Shown: positions 36,838-44,971, numbered from the stretch's first letter. The stretch is 64,000 nt of DNA from SABI01 sp963676605 (GCA_963676605.2 CAXXSP010000066.1:20178-84177), one strand, 5' to 3'. Notes: generated by a model not told the origin, from the letters alone. Made by a program: numbers and translations.

Positions 36838-37327
36838 CAAAGAACTTGAAAAATTGAACCCAGCAGAACTCATTAAACTCTACAGCGAGATTATAAAGCA
36901 GCTGAAAGAGAAAGGCATCATCCGCACAAACAACCTTATCGGAGATCTCGGAGAATATCTTGCGATCGATTACTATTCCAAAACACGAGGACTCCCAAGA
37001 CTTCAGGCAGCTCCGCCGTCCACAAAAAACATCGACGCGATCAGTACGGATGGTGACAGGTACAGTATCAAGTGTATTACCGGAAACACGACTGGTGTCA
37101 TTTACGGAATTCCAAAACCCGGTACTGTGCCCGACATTGAAATCAAGCAGTCCTTCGAATATCTCATAATAGTTCTGCTAAATTCGGATTTCGAACTCAT
37201 GAAAATCCTCGAGCTTGACTGGGATACTTTCTTGAAGCATAGAAAATGGCATTCAAGGATGAATGCGTGTAATGTAACAGCCTCGAAGAAGGTGGAAGCT
37301 GAAAGTAAGATAATCTATTCCGTTTAA
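36815..37327 (+). CDS. Putative PD-(D/E)XK nuclease-like protein (DUF6998-like)
   Basis: A 170-aa protein. After an N-terminal helical region (NPAELIKLYSEIIKQLKEKG) comes NLIGDLGEYLAIDYYSKTRG, then NIDAISTDGDRYSIKCITG. The order E...(D)...D...SIK matches a compact PD-(D/E)XK nuclease core, and the layout reminds me of the DUF6998 family, recalled without a search. It overlaps the 93-aa gene by 23 bp, so the two are cotranscribed. An island location suggests a defence or restriction role; this is inference. Confidence 0.5.
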   Translation: MEEYVIDNKELEKLNPAELIKLYSEIIKQLKEKGIIRTNNLIGDLGEYLAIDYYSKTRGLPRLQAAPPSTKNIDAISTDGDRYSIKCITGNTTGVIYGIPKPGTVPDIEIKQSFEYLIIVLLNSDFELMKILELDWDTFLKHRKWHSRMNACNVTASKKVEAESKIIYSV

Positions 37328-37344
37328 TGGTCTAGTACCGAAAA

Positions 37345-37398
37345 GAAAAAAAGGCGTTTCTGGCGCCGGTGATGGTGGCGAGGGTGTGGAAGGAATAA
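37345..37398 (+). pseudogene. Remnant 3' end of a paralogue of the 93-aa gene
   Basis: The stretch reads KKAFLAPVMVARVWKE then stop, matching EEFPEPVMVVRI at the end of the 36556 gene. At DNA level 18 of 19 bases agree at 37365-37383 versus 36792-36810. It directly precedes the RBS of the next accessory gene. Confidence 0.55.
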
Positions 37399-37414
37399 AG
37401 GAGGCTTAATAGAA

Positions 37415-37571
37415 ATGGATTTAAAATCCCATTATAAGAAGTACGAACAACAGCTTATAAAGTTCTATAAGAAAAAAACATGCATGATTCCTGGTTGTAA
37501 CTCATCATCTAAAATAATAAAAGCTCATACCATTCAAAAAAGTAGAAGTCTAGAATCAATCGCGGTTGATG
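37415..37571 (+). pseudogene. 5' part of a Cys/His-rich protein gene interrupted by IS3
   Basis: It starts at an ATG downstream of GGAGG. It encodes MDLKSHYKKYEQQLIKFY, then CMIPGCNSSSKIIKAHTIQ, a C-x4-C...H pattern resembling HNH-type zinc motifs, and ends ESIAVD at the IS junction. Removing the 1237-bp IS3 and one copy of its 3-bp target repeat restores the frame exactly (ESIAVDGHVLQF) into the part at 38812-39740. The whole protein would be about 363 aa. Function unknown; a nuclease-like domain is possible. Confidence 0.8.
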
Positions 37572-37626
37572 TATAATGGACCCATGATTTAAGACACCAA
37601 GATAATTTGGTGGTAAGATAAGAATC

Positions 37627-37947
37627 ATGGAGAAGGAAATGTCGAAGAAGAGACGATCATTCAGCAATGCAACAAAGTTTCGAATCGTACTGGAAGCTAT
37701 CAAAGGACAGCGTCAGATATCAGAAATAGCAGCAGAGTATCAGGTTCATCCGAACCAGATCACCACATGGAAGAAGCAGTTCCTGGAAAATGGTTCTGAA
37801 GTGTTTTCCAAGGGTCCTGACAAGCGTGCTGAGCAGCTTGAAGAAACACAGGAAGAGCTCTTCAAAAAGATAGGCCAGCAGCAGTATGAGATCGATTGGC
37901 TAAAAAAAAACTGGCAGCGACTGGAAGCAGGGAAAAAAGAGAAATGA
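37627..37947 (+). CDS. IS3 transposase OrfA
   Basis: 107 aa with the IS3/IS911 helix-turn-helix (FRIVLEAIKGQRQISEIAAEYQVHPNQITTWKKQF) and a leucine-zipper-like tail. A run of nine A's at ~37902-37910, just inside the overlap with orfB, is a likely -1 slippery site for making the OrfAB fusion, since orfB is in the -1 frame. Confidence 0.93.
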   Translation: MEKEMSKKRRSFSNATKFRIVLEAIKGQRQISEIAAEYQVHPNQITTWKKQFLENGSEVFSKGPDKRAEQLEETQEELFKKIGQQQYEIDWLKKNWQRLEAGKKEK

Positions 37948-38759
37948 TAGCTCCTCACAAACACATCAGTATTTCTCGGCAGTGTGAACTCTTAGGAGTA
38001 AGTCGCAGTTCTTACTATTACGAACCTCGTCCTGAGTCTCCAGAAAATATTGCTCTGATGAAATTGATTGATGAGATTCACATGGGATCTCCAGACCTTG
38101 GCAGTCGACAGATACGAAACACTCTCAGGAGAAAAGGAATCCGAGTGAATCGCAAGCGAGTCCAGCGTCTTATGCTTCTGATGGGCATCAGAGCGTTATT
38201 TCCAGGAAAGAATCTCTCTAAACCCGGCAAAGGAACTGGCCATGTAGTATATCCGTATCTTCTGAGAAACCTCGATATCAATCGCCCTAATATGGTTTGG
38301 AGTACTGATATCACCTATATTCGCCTGGAACATGGATTCGTGTACCTGAGCGCTATAATCGACTGGTACAGCAAGAAAATTCTCAGCTGGGAACTCTCAA
38401 CCACGATGGACATGGATTTTTGTATCTCAACGTATCAGCGTGCTGTAAATCTCTACGGAGCTCCTGAAATATTGAATTCAGACCAAGGGGCGCAGTACAC
38501 ATCCGGAGAATACCGAGAACTTGTCGCCGCTAGCGGGGCAAAACACAGTATGGACGGTAAAGGAAGAGCATTAGATAATATCGCTATTGAGAGGTTCTGG
38601 CGGACACTGAAGTACGGAGAAGTCTACCTCAAGGACTACCAGTCTGTACCTGAAGCACTAGACGGAATCTCTGCGTTCATCAAGAAGTATAACTCAGAAA
38701 GACCGCATACTGCTCACGGGATCAAAACCCCTGATGAAGCATATACAGAAGCAGCATGA
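37896..38759 (+). CDS. IS3 transposase OrfB (DDE integrase core)
   Basis: 287 aa of the IS3 OrfB type. It has the HTH_21-like region (ISRQCELLGVSRSSYYYEPR) followed by the rve core: WSTDITYI (first D), LNSDQGAQYTSGEY (second D) and AIERFWRTLKYGEVY (E). Probably translated as a fusion with OrfA by -1 frameshifting rather than from its own start. Full length, so the element is potentially active. Confidence 0.94.
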   Translation: MAKKKLAATGSREKREMIAPHKHISISRQCELLGVSRSSYYYEPRPESPENIALMKLIDEIHMGSPDLGSRQIRNTLRRKGIRVNRKRVQRLMLLMGIRALFPGKNLSKPGKGTGHVVYPYLLRNLDINRPNMVWSTDITYIRLEHGFVYLSAIIDWYSKKILSWELSTTMDMDFCISTYQRAVNLYGAPEILNSDQGAQYTSGEYRELVAASGAKHSMDGKGRALDNIAIERFWRTLKYGEVYLKDYQSVPEALDGISAFIKKYNSERPHTAHGIKTPDEAYTEAA

Positions 38760-38808
38760 ATCAAATTACTTTTTTTGATTTGCTGTCTTGACAGATGGGT
38801 CCACTATA

Positions 38809-39740
38809 ATGGTCATGTTCTCCAATTCAAAACAACCATAGAAAAGTTAAATTCGTTCGAATGTGACAGCAATTTTTACCCATCAAAAATTGGATATAAT
38901 GATGCAACAACTTTCAATGGGTTTTGCAGTAAGCATGATAAAGAGTTGTTTAGCCCGGTAGAAGATTTCAATATTGTTCCGACAATGGAACAAATAACAC
39001 TTCTAACTTACCGTTCTTTTGCAAAGGAGATTTATTCCAAAGCTGCTGGCATAAGTGCTCATAATCTGAATGAATCCGCTATACAGGAAATAACTGGCCA
39101 AACAAGATTAGAGAACAAAGATATTTATAGTTTCTCCGATACCATCAATTCTGGCTTTAAATCAGGAGTGAAGAATTTAGAAAAAGAATTTTTCCCATTA
39201 ACTGAAAAGATTTTAAACAAAGATTTTACAGATATCGATTTCCTATTAATAAAACTTTCAAATCCTCCTTACCTAATGGGGACAACAACCGTATTTCCCG
39301 AAATCACTGCTAATCACAACCAGATTCAAATTTTGGTTAACGAAAAAGAACCTGAGTGGATTTCCTTATCAATGTTCGCGGACTCGACCTTTGGGTATAT
39401 TTTATTTTCGTGGAACTCGAAACATAAAAAAATCTTAAATTTCATAATTGATCTGCTCGATCAAGAAGATGTTGTGAACAACATTATTCACTTCGCTGTT
39501 CTATATAGTGATAATTTTGTTTTTTCTCCAATCTGGTGGGAAAACATGAAAGTAATCTGCAAAAGACGTTTAGGCATCCTCGCGACAAGTTCTTATTTTC
39601 TAGATTTACGAACAGGAGAAGATCTCAGATTTAGGAAAATTCGGAAGTGGGCAGATTGGGAGATGTTGGAAATAATTTCAAATAATACAACTTTAGAAAG
39701 CACTTTTAGAACAGTAAATCTATTCAATGATAACAATTGA
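38809..39740 (+). pseudogene. 3' part of the IS3-interrupted Cys/His-rich protein gene
   Basis: It continues from the IS junction with GHVLQFKTTIEKLNSFE, then GYNDATTFNGFCSKHDKELFSPVE, where FxGFCxxHDxxLFxPxE looks like a second half of a metal site, and about 230 further residues with no recognised domain to NLFNDNN at 39740. AT-rich. Together with 37415-37571 it forms one gene. Unless the IS excises precisely, the gene is inactive. Confidence 0.75.
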
Positions 39741-39890
39741 TCCCCGCTTGGCAAAAGAAAAAAATTAAAATACTGACATTACAGTATTGCCAATATCAGC
39801 ACCGCATTTATAAAAAAATATAAATAGACACTTTATCATTTAAACATTGTAATGTAGTATAATGGTAGTATTTTTTCGTAATGAGGGCGT

Positions 39891-41045
39891 ATGTTAAATG
39901 TTGTAGATCTATTCGCCGGAGCTGGTGGACTTACTTTTGGTTTCTACTACCGAACCCGGAACAATAAATTTGAAAGGAACCCTCATTTCAATATCCTTTT
40001 CGCAAATGAATACGATCATTCTGCGGCGGAAGCGTTCAGATCAAATTTCCCAGATATTCCAATGCTTGAGTGTGATATAGCTTCTATAAATAAGAAAATA
40101 CTTGAAGATAATAAAATTCTCTATTCAGATGTTGATATTGTTATTGGGGGGCCTCCCTGTCAATCATTCAGTTATGTTGGAAAAAGACAATACGACCAAA
40201 GAGCGAGAATGTACAAAGAATATATCCGCTTGCTGGAGATCCTGCATCCCAAAATGTTTATTTTTGAAAATGTTACTGGGTTATTATCAATGAAAAACAC
40301 TTATGGGAAACCAGTAATAGAAGATGTTCGAAATATGTTCATGAATATCATGGGCCCTAATTCTGTTGGGTATGAAATACATCAAAAGGTTTTGAACGCA
40401 AAGGACTTTGGAGTACCTCAAAACAGAGAAAGAGTTTTTATAATTGGCATAAGTAAAACCTCTAAACTTGATTGGAACTTTCCATCACCCGATTTTGGTG
40501 AGGGAAAAAAAGAATATCGGACATTAGATGAAGCAATATCTGATCTTCCAATTCTGGGTTATGGGGAAGAAAAGATATACTATGAGAGCAATTATAAAAA
40601 CGACTATCAAGAATTAATGCGAAAAGACTGGTATTCATTAATGGATCATTTTTCAGGGAAATATGGCGAGAAAATTTATAAAATTCTTTCAATTTTACCA
40701 GAAGGTGAAAGTCGCCAATATATAAATGATTTGGTTGACCGCGGAGAGATTGATCAAAAATACTATCTATCATCGGGATATCACAACACTTATGGGAGAC
40801 TATGGAGAGATCGACCATGCACAACCATCACCAATAGTCTAGGCACACCTTCATCATTGAGATGTATTCATCCCACGCAGGCACGTGCTTTAACTACTAG
40901 AGAAGGCGCACGAATACAATCATTTCCAGATTGGTTTAAATTCCATGGGACAAAAAAGGAAAAAAATTCTCAAGTGGGCAATGCCGTCCCACCGCTTTTA
41001 GCTATTAAATTGGCTAAACAGGCTTTGAAAATATTTAGCGAATAG
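39891..41045 (+). CDS. C5-cytosine DNA methyltransferase, second of the island
   Basis: A 384-aa m5C methyltransferase with motif I VDLFAGAGGLTFGF, the catalytic PCQ in GGPPCQSFSYVG, motif VI IFENVTGLL, motif VIII QNRERVFIIGI, a target-recognition region around residues 190-300, and C-terminal RIQSFPDWF and QVGNAVPPLLA. It is distinct from the EcoRII-linked enzyme and strongly AT-rich. A TATAAT box at 39858-39863 may be its promoter. The next gene (GHKL-TIR) begins 10 bp after its stop, so they form an operon. No cognate nuclease is recognisable; the GHKL-TIR protein takes that position. Confidence 0.94.
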   Translation: MLNVVDLFAGAGGLTFGFYYRTRNNKFERNPHFNILFANEYDHSAAEAFRSNFPDIPMLECDIASINKKILEDNKILYSDVDIVIGGPPCQSFSYVGKRQYDQRARMYKEYIRLLEILHPKMFIFENVTGLLSMKNTYGKPVIEDVRNMFMNIMGPNSVGYEIHQKVLNAKDFGVPQNRERVFIIGISKTSKLDWNFPSPDFGEGKKEYRTLDEAISDLPILGYGEEKIYYESNYKNDYQELMRKDWYSLMDHFSGKYGEKIYKILSILPEGESRQYINDLVDRGEIDQKYYLSSGYHNTYGRLWRDRPCTTITNSLGTPSSLRCIHPTQARALTTREGARIQSFPDWFKFHGTKKEKNSQVGNAVPPLLAIKLAKQALKIFSE

Positions 41046-41055
41046 GAGGATAATA

Positions 41056-43122
41056 ATGTCACCAGCATTAGAGGATGTAAACAAAAAGGAATTTTCTTTT
41101 GGTTGGCTCGCCATGAAATTGTTAGGGAAAGGTCTTTACTCGAATGCATGGAGCGCATTATCTGAATTAATTGCAAATGGATTTGACGCTGGAGCCTCCT
41201 CTGTTCATGTCTTCATTGACCTAAGCAATAAACCTCGCTCTAGAATAGAAATATTTGATGATGGAAGCGGCATGAGTGAAGATCAGTTGGAAATATATAC
41301 GAAAGTTGGTTTTAATAAACGAAATGAGCCTTTTCCAGCGGGAATGGAAGCATCGGATATAATGGGAAGAAAAGGAATTGGGAAATTAGGTGCTTTATTT
41401 CTTTCAAATGATTACTATATCGTCACAAAAATAGATGGCATTACGACATCTTGGCAAATGACTTATATTGAAAACCCGGAAAATGAAGACGAGAAACCAT
41501 ATATAAATGAGGTTGATGAATGTCCGCCTATCCAGTGCTCTGAAGAATGGAATAAAATTAATAGCGGCACTCTGCTAATCCTTAAAAATGTAGATTTAAG
41601 CGGATATGGAGATAAGGCAATCGATTCCTTAAATACTAAGGTTGCCAATGCTTTCTCTATCGGCGAAAAGGATTCTAGAAAGATACTGTTATCCATAAAA
41701 TCGTATCCAGAACAGCCTATCGCGTTCGAAGAAGTTCAGAAAAAAATCGCCTTCGGGAATTTTGCATTTCTAACAACATTTGAAGGGAACCCCAGAAATC
41801 TCCAGACAGAGTTGAAGAAATACGAAGATCATGAAGTGAAAATCCCCTTCCCAGACAAAACTCAAGGCAACTTCAATCATTCACTTAAAATAGAACAGAT
41901 ATCAATAAGAGATTCCTATAGTTGGATTGATGAGAACAAAAAGCAACAAAGTTTGCCCTATTTGTTATATGGGTGGATTGGTATTCATAGTACTTTAGTT
42001 CAAAAAATTGCACAAGAAAATGATTCCAGATATTTAAAAAACACCTACCATAACCCAATTCAGTTGCGATTATATGTGCGGAACAAGCTTGCTATAGAGA
42101 ATTTGCTTCCAATGATCCAAAACAACCAAACATATGCAAATTATATTGAGGGTGAAGTACATTTCGATTTACTTGATAATGACAAATTACCTGATATCGC
42201 TACGTCTAACAGACAGAGCATGGATGAAAGTGATGAGCGTATGGAAATTTTAAAAAACCTTCTAAGGCCTCTTCTTAATAAACTAATTAAACAAAGAGTG
42301 GAACTAGCCAATAGTATCAAGGAAGAACAGAAGAAAAGAAAAGATAAAATTAAGGACAATGCAAAACAAGCATTCGCTCAAGAAGTGGAAAAAGATATCT
42401 CTAATATCCCCAATATGGAGGAATCCTTGAGAAGCAACCTTGCAGCAACTATTATTAATAAAGTTAAAGGAGATGTTGTTGCAAAAGATGAGTATTTGAT
42501 TTTTCTTTCTCACGCAAGTGACGATGTCTTCTTTTCGGATTTCTTTTACTATCTATTGCTAAAAAAAGGAGTCAACTCTAACGAAATCTTTTACACGAGC
42601 CGGGATGGGAAAACTGAAGAAGATTATAAAAGGCTTACAATACTTCAGAAACAAATAAAGGAAAATATAGTTAAGACAAACACTTTAATTGTATTTCTCA
42701 CTGGTAAAAATTTTCTAAAAAGCCAGTATTGCATGTTTGAGGGAGGAGCTGGTTGGGCAACAAGAGCAACCCTAGGATATGAAATAGGTGCTTTGGAATA
42801 TGAAGATATACCTGCTTACCTAATGGAAGGGGAAGAAATCAGAACCCTTTTCTACAAAAGTAATGACATTATTTTAGATCCAACGAGATACAACGCGGGA
42901 GTATCTCTCTTGAATACTATGATTGATCATATCAACACTGGAAGGAATATTTCAGGTAAATCGAATATCAATAAATTTGATTTGATTGAATTCCCTGATA
43001 AAGCAGAATTAATTAGGTCTGGAAAGGAAATTACAGATTATATGGATCCTTTGATTTTGGAATATTGGGAAGCTTATATTAGTTCAGAAAAAGATAATTA
43101 TATAGCAAAACATTATTTATAA
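41056..43122 (+). CDS. GHKL (Hsp90/MORC-like) ATPase fused to a C-terminal TIR domain
   Basis: A 688-aa protein. The N-terminal ATPase has the N-box SELIANGFDA (E37, N41, D44), the G1 box DDGSGM (68-73) and the G2 box GRKGIGKLG (104-112), as in Hsp90, MutL and MORC proteins. After ~200 residues of transducer-like sequence comes a charged coiled-coil (KEEQKKRKDKIKDNAKQ, ~415-440). A TIR domain follows (~478-600): DEYLIFLSHASDD, then SQYCMFEGG with E562 in the place of the NADase glutamate of TIR enzymes. The low-GC gene is 10 bp after a C5 methyltransferase and 9 bp before vsr. I infer an abortive-infection type effector controlled by DNA or methylation state through the ATPase; no experiment is known to me. 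Confidence 0.85.
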   Translation: MSPALEDVNKKEFSFGWLAMKLLGKGLYSNAWSALSELIANGFDAGASSVHVFIDLSNKPRSRIEIFDDGSGMSEDQLEIYTKVGFNKRNEPFPAGMEASDIMGRKGIGKLGALFLSNDYYIVTKIDGITTSWQMTYIENPENEDEKPYINEVDECPPIQCSEEWNKINSGTLLILKNVDLSGYGDKAIDSLNTKVANAFSIGEKDSRKILLSIKSYPEQPIAFEEVQKKIAFGNFAFLTTFEGNPRNLQTELKKYEDHEVKIPFPDKTQGNFNHSLKIEQISIRDSYSWIDENKKQQSLPYLLYGWIGIHSTLVQKIAQENDSRYLKNTYHNPIQLRLYVRNKLAIENLLPMIQNNQTYANYIEGEVHFDLLDNDKLPDIATSNRQSMDESDERMEILKNLLRPLLNKLIKQRVELANSIKEEQKKRKDKIKDNAKQAFAQEVEKDISNIPNMEESLRSNLAATIINKVKGDVVAKDEYLIFLSHASDDVFFSDFFYYLLLKKGVNSNEIFYTSRDGKTEEDYKRLTILQKQIKENIVKTNTLIVFLTGKNFLKSQYCMFEGGAGWATRATLGYEIGALEYEDIPAYLMEGEEIRTLFYKSNDIILDPTRYNAGVSLLNTMIDHINTGRNISGKSNINKFDLIEFPDKAELIRSGKEITDYMDPLILEYWEAYISSEKDNYIAKHYL

Positions 43123-43131
43123 ATTTATTCT

Positions 43132-43536
43132 ATGGATAGTATTTCAACAAGTGAACGTAGCTTGATCATGTCTCGAATTAAGGGAAAGAACACCAAACCT
43201 GAAGTTCTTGTCAGGAAGTTTCTGCACGCTAACGGGTACAGGTTCCGGATCCACCGAAAAGATCTTCCGGGGAAACCGGATATCGTACTGCCGAAGTATA
43301 AAACAGTGATATTCGTTCACGGTTGTTTCTGGCACCGACACGAAAACTGCAAATATTCCTCCTTCCCGAAAACTCATACAGAGTTCTGGGAGGAGAAATT
43401 CAGGCGAAACATCGAAAGGGACAAACAGAACATTGCCGACCTCGAATCACTCGACTGGAAAGTGCTCGTCGTCTGGGAATGTGAAGTTAAGGACGGATCA
43501 TTCCAGAAGAATCTGCTTGATGCTCTGACGCTTTAA
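43132..43536 (+). CDS. vsr: Very short patch repair endonuclease
   Basis: A 134-aa Vsr homologue that nicks T:G mismatches arising from deamination of 5-methylcytosine. The family start SxMSRIKGKNTKPEVLVRKFLH, the metal-site GKPDIVLPKYKTVIFVHGCFWHRHENC and W...VLVVWECEVK are all present. It starts 9 bp after the GHKL-TIR gene. Its higher GC matches the EcoRII-type pair at the left end rather than the adjoining AT-rich cassette, so it may originally have served that CCWGG-type methylase. It is the last gene of the island. Confidence 0.93.
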   Translation: MDSISTSERSLIMSRIKGKNTKPEVLVRKFLHANGYRFRIHRKDLPGKPDIVLPKYKTVIFVHGCFWHRHENCKYSSFPKTHTEFWEEKFRRNIERDKQNIADLESLDWKVLVVWECEVKDGSFQKNLLDALTL

Positions 43537-43543
43537 TATCCTA

Positions 43544-43580
43544 TGGACACCAGAATGGACACCAGTATGGACACCAATTG
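43544..43580 (+). repeat. 12-bp tandem repeats (3 copies), right inner end of island
   Basis: TGGACACCAGAA, TGGACACCAGTA, TGGACACCAATT. The outer two units match the pair at 29024-29048. About 130-165 bp from attR. Candidate integrase arm sites. Confidence 0.75.
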
Positions 43581-43707
43581 AAAGTAATTTTTTGACAATT
43601 AATAAGAACGTAAAGGAACAAGAAAGAACAACTAAGTACTTGTATTTAAAGAAATATGGTGTAAAATAGGAACATGAGAGAACGTCAGAGAAAACATAAA
43701 ATACCTT

Positions 43708-43759
43708 TTGAGGGGCTAGTGGACATTAGTCCGTGGAGGTTCAAGTCCTCTCGGCCGCA
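43708..43759 (+). repeat. attR: 52-bp direct repeat of tRNA-Leu 3' part
   Basis: A perfect copy of 28889-28940. It lacks the 5' part of the tRNA and is not a functional tRNA. It marks the right end of the ~14.8-kb island. Confidence 0.95.
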
Positions 43760-43763
43760 TCAG

Positions 43764-43798
43764 AAACCTTTCAATCGAACAGATTGGAAGGTTTTCTT
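43764..43798 (+). terminator. Displaced native terminator of tRNA-Leu
   Basis: Stem AAACCTTTCAATC/GATTGGAAGGTTT (one T-G pair) with a 5-nt loop and a T-rich tail, starting 5 bp after attR. Before the island arrived this directly followed the tRNA. Confidence 0.85.
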
Positions 43799-43890
43799 GT
43801 TTTATGAGGTCTCCTCACTCTCACCACTCACATCAGGAACACACTTTCTGGAATTCGATTATTCCTGTATACTACTCTTGAGAGGAAAGT

Positions 43891-44286
43891 ATGGCACAGG
43901 ATGTGAGATGGATTCAGCGGTTTCAGAATTACAGGAAAGCTCTTTCACAGCTTGAAGAGTTTCTGGCATTGGACTCTCTGAACAAGTTTGAGTTACAGGG
44001 ATTGATTCAGTGTTTTGAGTATACGTTTGAACTCAGCTGGAAAACCCTGAAAGATTATCTTTCCTCGGAGGGAATTGAAGCACCGACACCCAGGAAAGTA
44101 ATTCAGGAAGGCTTCACCTCAGGAATGATAGAAGACGGACATACCTGGATTGAAGCTCTTGAAAGCAGGAATTTTATGGCTCACACATACAGTGAAGAAT
44201 ACGTCACAAAAGCAGAAATACTCATCCGTACTAAATTCTATCCTGTGCTTCGAGCCTTATACGATTTTTTATCGAAGGAGCTGTAA
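43891..44286 (+). CDS. HEPN-domain toxin of a HEPN/MNT pair (HI0074-like)
   Basis: A 131-aa all-helical protein of the nucleotidyltransferase substrate-binding/HEPN type (FEYTFELSWKTLKDYL, ALESRNFMAHTYSEEYV). RNFMAH fits the R-x4-H motif of HEPN ribonucleases and is followed by TY. GAGAGG precedes the ATG. It overlaps the next gene by one base. In the HepT/MntA class the HEPN protein is the toxin, neutralised by adenylylation by its MNT partner. It lies just outside the island. Confidence 0.9.
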   Translation: MAQDVRWIQRFQNYRKALSQLEEFLALDSLNKFELQGLIQCFEYTFELSWKTLKDYLSSEGIEAPTPRKVIQEGFTSGMIEDGHTWIEALESRNFMAHTYSEEYVTKAEILIRTKFYPVLRALYDFLSKEL

Positions 44287-44594
44287 TGTTCGGGTTATCT
44301 GAGGAAGATATCGCTTACATGAAAAGAACCCTTGCAACGTATAAGGAAATCACAGATGCGAAGATTTTCGGTTCGCGTGCATTAGGAACCTTCAGGAATA
44401 GTTCTGATATAGATATTGCAATCTTCGGCAGAGATATCACAATGAGGACAGTGTCCTCTCTCAAAGCACAACTTGAAGAGCTGAGCCCCCTCCCCTATCT
44501 TTTTGATATAGTGGACGCTACGCATCTCACTCATAAAGAATTACAGGATCATATCAAGAGAGCAGGAATTATCTTCTACAGCATGATGGATTAA
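44286..44594 (+). CDS. MNT-domain nucleotidyltransferase (antitoxin)
   Basis: A 102-aa minimal nucleotidyltransferase. The motif IFGSRALGTFRNSSDIDIAIFG has the GS-x3-G...S-D-x-D core with both metal-binding aspartates. It partners the HEPN gene immediately upstream (1-bp overlap), which is the conserved order of HI0074/HI0073-type modules. It presumably adenylylates the toxin. Confidence 0.92.
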   Translation: MFGLSEEDIAYMKRTLATYKEITDAKIFGSRALGTFRNSSDIDIAIFGRDITMRTVSSLKAQLEELSPLPYLFDIVDATHLTHKELQDHIKRAGIIFYSMMD

Positions 44595-44692
44595 ATTCAG
44601 AGAGTGAACGAACATTAAAGGATCAAGAAGGATTCAGACGGACGATAGGAGCCGATCACAAATGAGAGAAGTCGGCAAAGCTATGACAGCTT

Positions 44693-44971
44693 ATGACGGG
44701 AAATAGAGTCATAAAGAACCTTTCAGCGCTTAGAGCCTGGTTTGATGAAGATTACCTCTGGGTCATGCTCTCTGACGGACGCCAGCTTGCAACCCCAATC
44801 TCCTATTTCCCCAGATTACTCACAGCATCACAAGCATCGAGAGAGGATTTTGAAATGAGCAGGAGCGGAAAAGGTTTACATCGGAATGATATTGATGAAG
44901 ACATCAGTGTTGAGGGACTCTTGCTTGGCATTGAAAATCAGACACAGGTCAAAAACCAGGTAATTGCATAA
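44693..44971 (+). CDS. DUF2442 domain protein
   Basis: A 92-aa protein with the DUF2442 pattern FDEDYLWVMLSDGRQLATPI, SYFPRLLTAS and GLHRNDIDEDISVEGLLLG. DUF2442 genes commonly follow DUF4160 genes in small, TA-like or mobile pairs of unknown function. No DUF4160 gene is present here: the ~100 bp upstream hold only a short reading frame of no clear homology, so the partner may have been lost. Confidence 0.85.
   Translation: MTGNRVIKNLSALRAWFDEDYLWVMLSDGRQLATPISYFPRLLTASQASREDFEMSRSGKGLHRNDIDEDISVEGLLLGIENQTQVKNQVIA

Larger units (their letters stand above)
37572..38808 (+). mobile_element. Complete IS3-family insertion sequence (1237 bp)
   Basis: The ends carry imperfect inverted repeats (TATAATGGACCCAT on the left, TATAGTGGACCCAT as complement of the right end). 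A 3-bp target duplication ATG flanks it (37569-37571 and 38809-38811). It holds two overlapping frames, orfA and orfB, and appears intact and recent since the host gene can be rebuilt in frame. Confidence 0.92.

Noticed and set aside
43708..43759. Second tRNA-Leu
   Set aside because: Only the 3' 52 nt are present; the 5' acceptor strand and D arm are missing.
43674..43955. Open frame across attR
   Set aside because: It crosses the tRNA fragment and the terminator, has no RBS and no protein similarity.
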